Positions 8,772-16,135 of a stretch of 46,939 nt of DNA are shown one piece after another. This DNA comes from Pseudomonadota bacterium (GTDB lineage: Bacteria; Pseudomonadota; Alphaproteobacteria; Sphingomonadales; Sphingomonadaceae): positions 1 through 46,939 of the forward strand of contig JAEZHP010000143.1 in assembly GCA_023416515.1 (NCBI GenBank), read 5' to 3'. Numbering within the stretch: position 1 is the first letter of the stretch; every line of letters begins with the position of its first letter. The position numbers were made by a program, and so were the translations under genes. Under the pieces are notes generated by a model that saw nothing but the letters and a program-made list of their open reading frames with translations, made no database searches and was not told the DNA's origin.

Positions 8772-10178
8772 ATGTTCAAGGGTATCGCCCCGATCATGTA
8801 TGGGGGTCGTGAAGTGTTCCCGCTGGTCGAAGGGGGCAAAGGTGTTTCCGCGACCAATCACTTGAGCTCGGGCGCCTGGGCGGCCGCAGGCGGAATCGGC
8901 ACGGTGTCGGCGGTCAATGCCGACAGCTACGACGCCGAAGGCCGGATCATTCCCCAGATCTATCACGCGCTCACCCGCCGCGAGCGGCACGAGGAGCTGA
9001 TCCGCTACGCTGTCGACGGCGCGGTCGAGCAGGTCCGCCGGGCGTTCGAGATGTCGGACGGCAAGGGCGCGATCAACATCAATGTCCTGTGGGAAATGGG
9101 CGGCGCCCAGCGAGTCCTCGAGGGCGTTCTCGAGCGCACCAAGGGCATGGTCGCGGGTGTCACCTGCGGCGCCGGTATGCCCTACAAGCTGTCCGAGATC
9201 GCCGCCTCCCACGGGGTCAGCTATCTTCCGATCATCAGCTCCGCCCGCGCTTTCCGGGCGCTGTGGAAGCGGGCCTATTCCAAGGCCGCCGAGTGGCTCG
9301 GAGCGGTCGTCTACGAGGATCCCTGGCTGGCCGGCGGCCATAACGGCCTGTCCAACGCCGAAGACCCGTTGAAGCCCGAGGATCCCTATCCCCGCGTGAA
9401 GGCGCTCCGCGACACGATGCGCGAGGGCGGCATTCCCGACAGCGTGCCCATCGTCATGGCCGGCGGCGTCTGGAACCTCAAGGAATGGGAGCATTGGATC
9501 GACAATCCCGAGCTCGGTCAGATCGTCTTCCAATTCGGTACCCGGCCTTTGCTCACTCAGGAAAGCCCGATTCCGGAAGAGTGGAAGCGCAAGCTGATGG
9601 AGCTCGAGGAAGGGGACATTCTTCTTCACCGCTTCTCGCCCACGGGTTTCTATTCGTCCGCAGTTCGCAACACCTTCCTTCGCGGTCTGGAAGCGCGCTC
9701 GCACCGCCAGATTGCCTTCACCAAGGAAGAGCTTGGCGACCATCGCTTCCAGCTCGACGTCGGAGTCGCGGGCAAGAAGAATTACTGGGTCACCAAGGGC
9801 GATCTTCTCCACGCCCGCGAATGGTTCGCCCAGGGCTTCACCGACGCGTTGAAGACCCCTGACGAAACCCTCGTCTTCGTGACTCCCGAGGAAAAGGCGA
9901 TCATCCGCAAGGACCAGGCCGACTGCATGGGCTGTCTCAGCCAGTGCCAGTTCTCGTCCTGGGCGGACAATGAGAAGAACACGACCGGCCGTCTCGCCGA
10001 TCCGAGGAGCTTCTGCATCCAGAAGACCCTTCAGGACATCGCCCATGGCGGTCCGGTCGACCAGAACCTCATGTTCGCCGGCCACTCGGCTTTCCGGTTC
10101 AAGAAGGATCCCTTCTATTCGAACGGATTCGTTCCGACCGTGAAGCAGCTCGTCGATCGGATTCTGACAGGGGACTAA
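8772..10178 (+). CDS. NAD(P)H-dependent flavin oxidoreductase, nitronate monooxygenase family
   Basis: 468 residues, longer than the usual 320-380 of the family. The FMN-binding TIM-barrel core is seen in GVSATNHLSSGAWAAAGGIG, the VAGVTCGAGMPYKLSEIAA segment, YEDPWLAGGHNG (the GGHxG loop) and IVMAGGVWNLKE. The family oxidises alkyl nitronates or acts as NAD(P)H:quinone reductase. The C-terminal extension has a four-cysteine pattern, C385, C388, C392 and C415 (CMGCLSQCQ...SFCIQK), which could bind a metal or Fe-S cluster; that is inference. ATG at 8772 follows GGAGG at good spacing. The SH3 gene starts only 4 bp after its stop. The exact substrate is unknown. Confidence 0.85.
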   Translation: MFKGIAPIMYGGREVFPLVEGGKGVSATNHLSSGAWAAAGGIGTVSAVNADSYDAEGRIIPQIYHALTRRERHEELIRYAVDGAVEQVRRAFEMSDGKGAININVLWEMGGAQRVLEGVLERTKGMVAGVTCGAGMPYKLSEIAASHGVSYLPIISSARAFRALWKRAYSKAAEWLGAVVYEDPWLAGGHNGLSNAEDPLKPEDPYPRVKALRDTMREGGIPDSVPIVMAGGVWNLKEWEHWIDNPELGQIVFQFGTRPLLTQESPIPEEWKRKLMELEEGDILLHRFSPTGFYSSAVRNTFLRGLEARSHRQIAFTKEELGDHRFQLDVGVAGKKNYWVTKGDLLHAREWFAQGFTDALKTPDETLVFVTPEEKAIIRKDQADCMGCLSQCQFSSWADNEKNTTGRLADPRSFCIQKTLQDIAHGGPVDQNLMFAGHSAFRFKKDPFYSNGFVPTVKQLVDRILTGD

Positions 10179-10182
10179 CGCC

Positions 10183-10668
10183 ATGCGTTCGCGCGTCGCT
10201 GCCGCCTTCCTACTGCTCGCGGCCTGGACCGGGATCGTCGGAGTCGCGGAGGCTCAGCGTCAGCCGCCCTATTGGGCATCGATCTCCGCCGGCCGAGCGC
10301 TCATGCGAGTCGGTCCGGCGCAGACCTATCCGGCGACCTGGCTGTATATCCGACCCGACCTGCCGATCCGCGTCACCGCGATCCAGGGCGACTGGCGGAA
10401 GGTCCAGGACCCGGACGGAACCGAGGGTTGGATGCTGGTCCGCCTGCTTTCGGATCAGCGCAGCGGGATCGTGCGCGGCGAGAGCCCCCAGCCGATGCAC
10501 GAGTCGACGGATGCCGGCTCGGCGGTCCGCTATCGGGCCGAACCCGGCGTTGTCGGCCGGGTGTCGCGCTGCCGTGACGGCTGGTGCCTGTTCGACGTCG
10601 GCGGCCGCCGCGGCTATATCCGGGTCGATACCCTGTGGGGCGTCGACGCGTCCGAGACGATCGGCTGA
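10183..10668 (+). CDS. Secreted bacterial SH3-domain protein
   Basis: 161 residues. A signal peptide is clear (MRSRVAAAFLLLAAWTGIVGVAEAQ, cleavage near 25), giving a periplasmic protein of about 136 residues. It holds two SH3-like repeats: the first around ISAGRALMRVGPAQTYPATW through VQDPDGTEGWMLVRLL, the second around VRYRAEPGVVGRVSRCRDGWCLFDVGGRRGYI. Such SH3b modules usually bind peptidoglycan or act in envelope protein interaction. Two cysteines (CRDGWC) could form a disulphide. It follows the flavin oxidoreductase by 4 bp and is followed by a DUF6916-like gene after 5 bp, suggesting one operon. Similar SH3 proteins are common in sphingomonads without assigned function. Confidence 0.8.
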   Translation: MRSRVAAAFLLLAAWTGIVGVAEAQRQPPYWASISAGRALMRVGPAQTYPATWLYIRPDLPIRVTAIQGDWRKVQDPDGTEGWMLVRLLSDQRSGIVRGESPQPMHESTDAGSAVRYRAEPGVVGRVSRCRDGWCLFDVGGRRGYIRVDTLWGVDASETIG

Positions 10669-10673
10669 GGATC

Positions 10674-10955
10674 GTGCAGGATCTCACCCTCGAGCATTTC
10701 GTCCCCTGGGTGAACGAGCAGTGCGAGGTTACCGCGCCCGACGGCCGAGTGACCATGACCCTGGTCGCGGCCGAGCCCCTTCCTCATGCTCATCGCGACG
10801 GCGGCGGCTTCCGGCTTGAGCTGGAGGGGCCGACCAGCCCGATGCTCGGACAGTCGATGATGACGGTCAGCGGCCCCACGGACACCCATGAGATCTTCAT
10901 CGTTCCGATCGCCCAAGATGCCCGCGCGACCCGCTACGAGGCGATCTTCTACTAG
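10674..10955 (+). CDS. Small DUF6916-like protein
   Basis: 93 residues, no signal peptide. The sequence starts VQDLTLEHFVPWVNEQCEV and ends FIVPIAQDARATRYEAIFY. The layout (short N-terminal EHF helix, then strands with FRLELEGPTSPMLGQSMMTV and a final F-I-V-P-x2-x-D...RYEAIFY) matches my recollection of the DUF6916 family, which is often encoded beside phage-tail-collar proteins. Function unknown. The start is a GTG at 10674 with GAGG only three bases before it. It lies 5 bp after the SH3 gene and its end overlaps the convergent GNAT gene by 4 bp. A second, exported member lies at 11448-11888 in the facing operon, supporting a link between the two blocks. Confidence 0.7.
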   Translation: MQDLTLEHFVPWVNEQCEVTAPDGRVTMTLVAAEPLPHAHRDGGGFRLELEGPTSPMLGQSMMTVSGPTDTHEIFIVPIAQDARATRYEAIFY

Positions 10956-11395
10956 GCTCGCCACTCCATCAGGTCGTACACGCCCTTGTCCTCGATCACC
11001 TCGAACCCGAGGCGCAGGTAAAGACTGCGGGCGCGGTTGTTCTTCTCGACATGGATCGACACCGCTTTTCGAAGCGCTCGCGCCTCGTCCTGGATCGTGG
11101 CAAGGATCGCGCCGCCGATTCCGCCGCCCCGCGCCGCAGGGATCAGTGAGATGTCGATGACCCGGATCTCACGCGGCCATGTCACCCGGTAGAGGCGGCC
11201 GACCGCCTCTCCCTCGCGCTCGATGATCAGCCACTCCGCTCCGACGTAATTGGCGCGGTAGAAATTGTGCTGCGCCTCGTGCTGCTGGGCGAGGAACGCA
11301 TCCTGAAGCTCCTGAGGCCAATCGGTGGCCGCCAGTTCCTCGCGCCGAGTGGATGCATAGAGCGAGGCCACGAAGGGCAGGTCGCCGTCGGACAT
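10952..11395 (-). CDS. GNAT family N-acetyltransferase
   Basis: 147 residues with the Gcn5-related fold. The acetyl-CoA pyrophosphate loop is in ISLIPAARGGGIGGAIL (R/Q-x-x-G-x-G/A type), preceded by strands with AEWLIIEREGEAVGRLYRV, and ending with YLRLGFEVIEDKGVYDLMEW. It transfers an acetyl group from acetyl-CoA to an amine on a small molecule, peptide or protein; the acceptor is unknown. It lies downstream (in transcription order) of the three tail-collar genes and the Tat-exported DUF6916-like gene on the same strand, with 52 bp to the latter. That placement suggests it may modify one of those products, which is inference. Confidence 0.83.
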   Translation of the reverse strand: MSDGDLPFVASLYASTRREELAATDWPQELQDAFLAQQHEAQHNFYRANYVGAEWLIIEREGEAVGRLYRVTWPREIRVIDISLIPAARGGGIGGAILATIQDEARALRKAVSIHVEKNNRARSLYLRLGFEVIEDKGVYDLMEWRA

Positions 11396-11447
11396 CGGCC
11401 GGAAGCTGTAGTCGGGGGACGGCGCTGAGGCCGCCCGGTCTCGCTCG

Positions 11448-11888
11448 CTAATTGAACACCGCCTGGGCGAAGGTCGGATAGAGCGGCGAGGTAACCAGGA
11501 ACAGGTTGAACGATCCGTTCGTGGGATGGGTGACCCGATAGATGGTGTTGCCGACGATCCGGCCGGACGTGGTCGCCTGGAGATTGACCAGGAACGCGCA
11601 GCTCCGGATCAGCCCGGCGGTTTCGCCGTAGCGGACGAACGTCTCGACGCTTGCGATCCTCAGCGAGGGGCCGCCGTCCACGGTCAGGATTTTTCCGACT
11701 TCCGCGGCCCAGGCCTTGTGATCGGCCCGCTCCAGCGAGAGATAAGGGCTGGTGAAGTTTCGAGCGAACGAGTCCACGCTGCTTACGGTCGTCAAACCGG
11801 TCTTCGCCGCCGCCGCTACGACCGCTCCGCCGCCCACAACGCCACCCAGCATCGCCCGGCGCGACAGGCTCTTTTTCGATTCAGCCAT
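11448..11888 (-). CDS. Tat-exported DUF6916-like protein
   Basis: 146 residues. The N-terminus MAESKKSLSRRAMLGGVVGG followed by an alanine-rich hydrophobic run is a twin-arginine signal (SRRAML), so export in folded form or Tat-dependent anchoring is likely. The mature part (SPYLSLERADHKAWAAEVGK ... SFNLFLVTSPLYPTFAQAVFN) has the same strand order and ending as the small protein at 10674-10955, so both look like DUF6916 family members. Function unknown. ATG at 11888 has AAGGA upstream. It is 17 bp downstream of the third tail-collar gene and likely cotranscribed with it. A Tat signal on a tail-associated-type protein implies the system acts in or beyond the periplasm. Confidence 0.72.
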   Translation of the reverse strand: MAESKKSLSRRAMLGGVVGGGAVVAAAAKTGLTTVSSVDSFARNFTSPYLSLERADHKAWAAEVGKILTVDGGPSLRIASVETFVRYGETAGLIRSCAFLVNLQATTSGRIVGNTIYRVTHPTNGSFNLFLVTSPLYPTFAQAVFN

Positions 11889-11905
11889 GGCTGGTCATCC
11901 TTGAG

Positions 11906-12433
11906 CTAGGGGCGCGGCGGGAACACGCCCTGCAGCGCGATGCAGAAATTAAGCGTGAGGTAGGGCATCATGTTGTTGTGCGGCAGGCCGCCGCCGGCGG
12001 GCGGCAATGCCTGCGGAGCAAGCATTCCGAGCGGCGACGTCGCCGAATTGTAGGCGAAGCCGCCTTTGCTTCGAGCCAGCGTGCGGTCGCTGTCGGGCTG
12101 GTCGAGGTCGGCCTCGTCTTCATTGTCCGACATCAGCCCGTGGGAATGGAACGGGATCTCGGAAACCAGGAGCGTCACGGTCTCGGTTCCGGACGTTTCG
12201 CCGAGGAACCGTTGGCTGAGGCCTTGGCCCTGGCCCTGTCCGAGCGGAACGCTGCCCATCAAGTTGGGAAGCGCGAACGTGCTCTTGCCGTCGCCGCCAT
12301 AAGTCGTGCCGAGCAGCGAGAAGAGGGCGGTGTTCTGCGAGATCGGCAGGATCTGTCCGTTGCAGAACGCCCAGCCTTTCGGCGGGAAGTTGAACGGGAA
12401 GATGCGTATCTCGGCTACAAACGGATCGGCCAT
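11906..12433 (-). CDS. Phage tail collar domain protein (MdpB-like), copy 3
   Basis: 175 residues. The N-terminal half carries the tail-collar signature: EIRIFPFNFPPKGWAFCNGQ, LPISQNTALFSLLGTTYGG and STFALPNL, then a G/Q-rich stretch. The C-terminus NMMPYLTLNFCIALQGVFP is conserved with its two neighbours. This family (phage tail fibre tips, microcystin-dependent protein MdpB) is found in many bacteria as stand-alone triplets of unknown role. Unlike the others it has an acidic insert, MSDNEDEADLDQPDSDR, near residue 120. It is closest to the 12977-13474 protein. ATG at 12433 has GGGGAG upstream, and 12 bp separate it from the next upstream gene. No capsid, tail-tube or lysis genes are present. 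Confidence 0.85.
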   Translation of the reverse strand: MADPFVAEIRIFPFNFPPKGWAFCNGQILPISQNTALFSLLGTTYGGDGKSTFALPNLMGSVPLGQGQGQGLSQRFLGETSGTETVTLLVSEIPFHSHGLMSDNEDEADLDQPDSDRTLARSKGGFAYNSATSPLGMLAPQALPPAGGGLPHNNMMPYLTLNFCIALQGVFPPRP

Positions 12434-12445
12434 CGGTTGCTCCCC

Positions 12446-12964
12446 TCAGGTCGGGCTCGGAAAGATGCCGAACAGCGAGATGATGAAATTGATGCACAGG
12501 AACGGCTGCATGTTCTCGTGCGGCTGGCTACCGCCCGCCGGCCCGATCGATTGCGGCGCCATCGCGTCCGCCGGCGTGACGCCGTAGAACATCTGCACCG
12601 AGGGGCTTGAGCCGATCACCGCATTGCCTGGATTGTTCGACGTTCCCGGCGACAGCGACGCGGTGAACGGATGGGTGTGCGACGGAATCTGCTGAGTGGT
12701 GAGGGTTACGCTCTCGACCCCGGCCATCTCGGCAAGCTGGTAAGTGTGCCCGTCCGGGCCGTTGCCCATGTGAACAGGAACACGGCTGGCAAGGTTCGGC
12801 AGGTTGAACGTCGACTGTCCGTCGCCGCCATAGGTCGTGCCGATCAGCTGGAACAGGGTCTCGTTCTCACTGATCGGAAGCGTTTGGCCTTGGCAGATCA
12901 TCCAGCCGGCGGGAGCGAAGTTCCCCGCAAACATGCGAATCTCGCCGACATAAGGCTGTGCCAT
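12446..12964 (-). CDS. Phage tail collar domain protein (MdpB-like), copy 2
   Basis: 172 residues, same architecture as its neighbours: GEIRMFAGNFAPAGWMICQG, LPISENETLFQLIGTTYGG, STFNLPNLASRVPVHMG, then a variable central segment (QIPSHTHPFTASLSPGTSNN) and the conserved end GGSQPHENMQPFLCINFIIS followed by FGIFP. It is the most diverged of the three in the core (AGW-M-I-CQG against KGW-A-F-CNG). The family may form trimeric fibre tips with a ligand-binding collar; a role here is not known. The SHTHP motif in the centre recurs in tail-fibre homologues, where histidines can bind metal. Spacing of 12 bp on each side supports a tandem operon. Confidence 0.85.
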   Translation of the reverse strand: MAQPYVGEIRMFAGNFAPAGWMICQGQTLPISENETLFQLIGTTYGGDGQSTFNLPNLASRVPVHMGNGPDGHTYQLAEMAGVESVTLTTQQIPSHTHPFTASLSPGTSNNPGNAVIGSSPSVQMFYGVTPADAMAPQSIGPAGGSQPHENMQPFLCINFIISLFGIFPSPT

Positions 12965-12976
12965 CGGTCGTGCCCC

Positions 12977-13474
12977 TCAATTCTGTGACGGGAAGATGCC
13001 CTGCAGCGCGATGCAGAAATTGACCGTCAGATAGGGCTGCCGGTTTTCGTGCGGCTGGCTTCCGCCGACATTGGTCACCGTCTGCGGCATCAGCGTCCTG
13101 AGATCGGTCGGCTGAGTATAGCCGTTGAGATAGGCGCTGAGCAGCGCCCCGGCAGGCCCAGCCTGCGTGCCGTTATTGGTGTTCGCCTGCAGCGCGTGGA
13201 TATGCGTGGGCATCGTCTGCTGGGTGATCGTCACCGCGCTGCTTCCGGCCGCCTCCCCGAGCGTGTGGCCGTTGCCCGTGTGGATCGGCAGGCGCCCCTG
13301 AAGATTGGGAAGGGCGAAGGTCGTCTGGCCGTTGCCGCCATAGGTCGTGCCGAGCAGCGCGAACAAGGCCTGATTCTGGTTGATCGGCAGGAACTGGCCG
13401 TTGCAGAACGCCCAACCCTTCGGCGGAAAATTGAACGAGAAAAGGCGGATTTCCGATAGAAATGGCTCGGCCAT
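12977..13474 (-). CDS. Phage tail collar domain protein (MdpB-like), copy 1
   Basis: 165 residues from the ATG at 13474, which has a strong AGGAGG-type site upstream; the ORF opens 11 codons earlier without one. It starts with EIRLFSFNFPPKGWAFCNGQ, then LPINQNQALFALLGTTYGG, TTFALPNLQGRLPIHTG, the histidine motif TMPTHIHALQANTNN, and ends GGSQPHENRQPYLTVNFCIA. It is first in a minus-strand run of three paralogues, then the Tat-exported DUF6916-like gene, then GNAT. It shares its N- and C-terminal blocks closely with the 11906-12433 protein, so recent duplication is likely. No signal peptide is visible on any of the three, so how they would reach a surface is open. Confidence 0.86.
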   Translation of the reverse strand: MAEPFLSEIRLFSFNFPPKGWAFCNGQFLPINQNQALFALLGTTYGGNGQTTFALPNLQGRLPIHTGNGHTLGEAAGSSAVTITQQTMPTHIHALQANTNNGTQAGPAGALLSAYLNGYTQPTDLRTLMPQTVTNVGGSQPHENRQPYLTVNFCIALQGIFPSQN

Positions 13475-13616
13475 CGCGCGTCCCCCTCCTTGCCCCAGCC
13501 GGACCATACGCCTGCTGGCATGGTTGGCAAACGGTTAATCGCGTCTCTTCTCCTATGTTGGAACGAAAGTGGCGAGCGGGTTGAGATTTGTGCCGGTTGC
13601 CGCCAACCGGGTGGAG

Positions 13617-14348
13617 ATGGCCGATCTTCCAATGCCCCCGGCGGCGCTTCTCGACGGCGCCGCCCTGTTTCTCGATTTCGATGGCACTCTGACGGAGCTG
13701 GCGGAGACTCCGGATGCAATCCAGGTCTCACCGCAGCTGCCGCGCTTGCTGGAGCGGCTGAGCCATCGGCTGGAGGGCCGGCTCGCGCTCGTCAGCGGCC
13801 GCTCGATCGCCGATCTCCAACGTCATGTGTCGGTTGAAGGCATCCCTTTTTCCGGCTCTCATGGGCTCGAGCTGCGCCTAAGCGACGGCACCCTGGTGCC
13901 GCTTCACGCGCCTCTCGGCCTCGACGAGGTGCGCTCGAGCGTGCGCCGGTTCGCCGTCGACAAGGCCGGCCTGCTCGTCGAGGACAAGCCCGCCGGAGTC
14001 GCCCTTCATTTCCGGCGCGCACCCGATGCCGCGCAGGCCGCCGCGGATTTCATGGAGAATCTCGCGAGCGAGTGGGACCTCGCCGTCCAGCACGGGAACA
14101 TGGTCGTGGAGCTGCGTCCGCACGGCGCCGACAAGGGCGACGCGGTCCGCGCGTTGATGAGGGACGCGCCGTTCTCCGGGGCGCGGCCGGTTTTCGTCGG
14201 AGACGACCTCACCGACGAGCATGCGTTCGCCGCTGTGGCCGACTTGGGCGGGGCGGGCGTTCTGGTCGGCGCCCTACGGGAAACCGCGGCACTTTATCGG
14301 CTTCCGTCCGTTGCCGGGGTGGCGGAGTGGCTTACTGAATGCGCGTGA
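13617..14348 (+). CDS. otsB: Trehalose-6-phosphate phosphatase (OtsB)
   Basis: About 243 residues. HAD-superfamily motif I is LFLDFDGTLTEL near the N-terminus, motif II lies around LALVSGRSIADLQ, the lid/cap region includes GSHGLELRLSDG, and motif IV is PVFVGDDLTDEHAF. It removes phosphate from trehalose-6-phosphate made by OtsA. The start is uncertain: I favour the ATG at 13617 (MADLPMPPAALLDGAALF), close to the usual family length, but an in-frame GTG at 13569 would add 16 residues. Its last 10 bp overlap the GH15 gene start, so the three genes otsB, GH15 and otsA are translationally coupled. Confidence 0.9.
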   Translation: MADLPMPPAALLDGAALFLDFDGTLTELAETPDAIQVSPQLPRLLERLSHRLEGRLALVSGRSIADLQRHVSVEGIPFSGSHGLELRLSDGTLVPLHAPLGLDEVRSSVRRFAVDKAGLLVEDKPAGVALHFRRAPDAAQAAADFMENLASEWDLAVQHGNMVVELRPHGADKGDAVRALMRDAPFSGARPVFVGDDLTDEHAFAAVADLGGAGVLVGALRETAALYRLPSVAGVAEWLTECA

Positions 14349-16135
14349 ACAACCTGAATCTCTGGCCGATCGGCAATTGCCAGGTCAGTGCTCTGATCGA
14401 CGAAAACGCCTCCTTCATCTGGGCGTGCCAGCCGCGGGTCGACGGAGATCCGCTGTTTTCGGCGCTTCTGGAGCCCAAGGGCGAGAGCGCGCTGCCGCGC
14501 GGCGAATGGCGGATCGAGGTCGAGAACCAGGTCTCGTGCACCCAGCTCTACCTGCGCAACACCCCGATCCTGGTCAGCCGACTGACCGACGCGGACGGCG
14601 GCATCGCCGAAATCTACGATTTCAGTCCGCGCTTCCTCCGCCAGGGGCGCATGTACCGCCCGGTCGCCTTCTGCAGGATCGTCCGGCCGATCGCTGGGGC
14701 GCCGCGAGTCCGCGTGCGGCTGAACCCGACCACCGATTGGGGCGCCAAGGACGCCGAGCGGACCAGCGGAAGCAATCATATCCGCTTCCTCACCGCGCCT
14801 CAGCCCCTGCGTCTCACGACCGACGCACCGGTCAGCCACTTGATCGAGGGCCGCGCCTTCCGGCTCGAGAAGTCGCTTCACTTCTTCCTCGGCCCGGACG
14901 AGCCCTTCGTCGGCAACCTCGGCCACACGGTCGCGACCATGCTTCACCAGACCTCCGACGAGTGGCGCGACTGGGTTCGCGGCCTCGCCATTCCGCTTGA
15001 ATGGCAGAAGGTCGTGATCCGCGCCGCGATCACTCTCAAGCTGTGTCAGCACGAGGAAACAGGGGCGATCGTCGCCGCTCTCACCACCTCGATTCCGGAA
15101 GCGGCCAATTCGGGCCGCAACTGGGATTACCGCTACTGTTGGATCCGTGACGCCTATTACACCGTCCAGGCGCTCAACCGGCTCGGCGCCCTCGACGTCC
15201 TCGAAAACTATCTCTCCTATCTCAGGAACATCGTCGACGAGGCTAAGGGCGGGGACATCCAGCCCCTGTACGCGGTTTCTGGCGAGCCCAAGCTCGACGA
15301 GGGGGTCGCGGAATCGCTCGCCGGCTATCGCGGCATGGGCCCGGTCCGGGTCGGCAACGCCGCCTACACCCAGGTTCAATATGACGCTTACGGACAGATC
15401 ATCCTGTCCAACGCCCAGGCCTTCTTCGACGAGCGATTGTACCGAAAGGCGACCATCGACGACTTCCGGGCGCTGGAGAAGGTCGGCGACCGCGCCTACG
15501 CGGCCCACGACCAGCCCGACGCCGGCCTGTGGGAATTCCGGACCCGAACCTCGGTCCACACTTATTCCTCGGTGATGAGCTGGGCGGCGTGCGACCGGCT
15601 CGGCAACATCGCCGAGGAACTTGGCCTCGACGACCGCGCCGATTTCTGGCGCGAGCGTGCCGAGGCGGTTCGCCGAACCATCGAACGCTCCGCCTGGTTC
15701 GAGGAGGGCAAGCGTTTCGCCGCGACCTTCGGCGGCGATGATCTCGACGCCTCGCTCCTCCAGCTCGTCGACATGCGCTTCGTCGAGCCCGCCGATCCGC
15801 GCTTTCTCGCCACCGTCGAAGCGGTCGAGAAGGGGCTTCGCCGCGGCGAACATATGCTTCGCTATGCCGACGAGGACGATTTCGGCCTTCCCGAGACCGC
15901 CTTCAACTTCTGCACCTTCTGGCTGATCGAGGCGCTTCACCTGGCGGGCCGGCAGGACGAGGCCCGCGCCCTCTATTCCAAGATGCTCGAGAGACTTACT
16001 CCCGCCGGGCTCCTCTCCGAGGATACCGATTTCGAAACGCACGAGCTGTGGGGCAACTATCCGCAGACTTATTCGCTTGTCGGACTGATCAACTGTGCCG
16101 GCTTGTTGTCCAAACCCTGGAGCGCAGTGCGATGA
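14339..16135 (+). CDS. Glycoside hydrolase family 15 (glucoamylase/trehalase-like)
   Basis: 598 residues, normal for bacterial GH15. An N-terminal beta-sandwich domain is followed by an (alpha/alpha)6 barrel. Seen are SGRNWDYRYCWIRDAYYTVQ with the substrate-binding W-x-R-D region, AYTQVQYDAYGQIILS, SVMSWAACDRLGNIA, and a second acidic region DEDDFGLPETAFNFCTFWLI that probably carries a catalytic glutamate. There is no signal peptide, so it acts in the cytoplasm. GH15 members hydrolyse terminal alpha-glucosidic bonds; some actinobacterial ones are trehalases. Position between otsB and otsA, with overlaps of 10 and 4 bp, points to trehalose or a related glucan as substrate, but glucoamylase or isomaltose activity cannot be excluded. 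Confidence 0.87.
   Translation: MRVNNLNLWPIGNCQVSALIDENASFIWACQPRVDGDPLFSALLEPKGESALPRGEWRIEVENQVSCTQLYLRNTPILVSRLTDADGGIAEIYDFSPRFLRQGRMYRPVAFCRIVRPIAGAPRVRVRLNPTTDWGAKDAERTSGSNHIRFLTAPQPLRLTTDAPVSHLIEGRAFRLEKSLHFFLGPDEPFVGNLGHTVATMLHQTSDEWRDWVRGLAIPLEWQKVVIRAAITLKLCQHEETGAIVAALTTSIPEAANSGRNWDYRYCWIRDAYYTVQALNRLGALDVLENYLSYLRNIVDEAKGGDIQPLYAVSGEPKLDEGVAESLAGYRGMGPVRVGNAAYTQVQYDAYGQIILSNAQAFFDERLYRKATIDDFRALEKVGDRAYAAHDQPDAGLWEFRTRTSVHTYSSVMSWAACDRLGNIAEELGLDDRADFWRERAEAVRRTIERSAWFEEGKRFAATFGGDDLDASLLQLVDMRFVEPADPRFLATVEAVEKGLRRGEHMLRYADEDDFGLPETAFNFCTFWLIEALHLAGRQDEARALYSKMLERLTPAGLLSEDTDFETHELWGNYPQTYSLVGLINCAGLLSKPWSAVR

Noticed and set aside
8352..10184. 610-codon minus-strand frame antisense to the flavin oxidoreductase gene
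   Set aside because: No motifs, no ribosome site, mirrors a clear enzyme on the other strand.
11906..13474. Prophage remnant
   Set aside because: Only collar-type proteins are present, without integrase, capsid, tube, terminase or lysis genes, and no attachment-site repeats were seen. Better described as a stand-alone module.
14294..16042. 582-codon minus-strand frame opposite the GH15 gene
   Set aside because: Shadow frame: low-information sequence opposite a complete GH15 protein.
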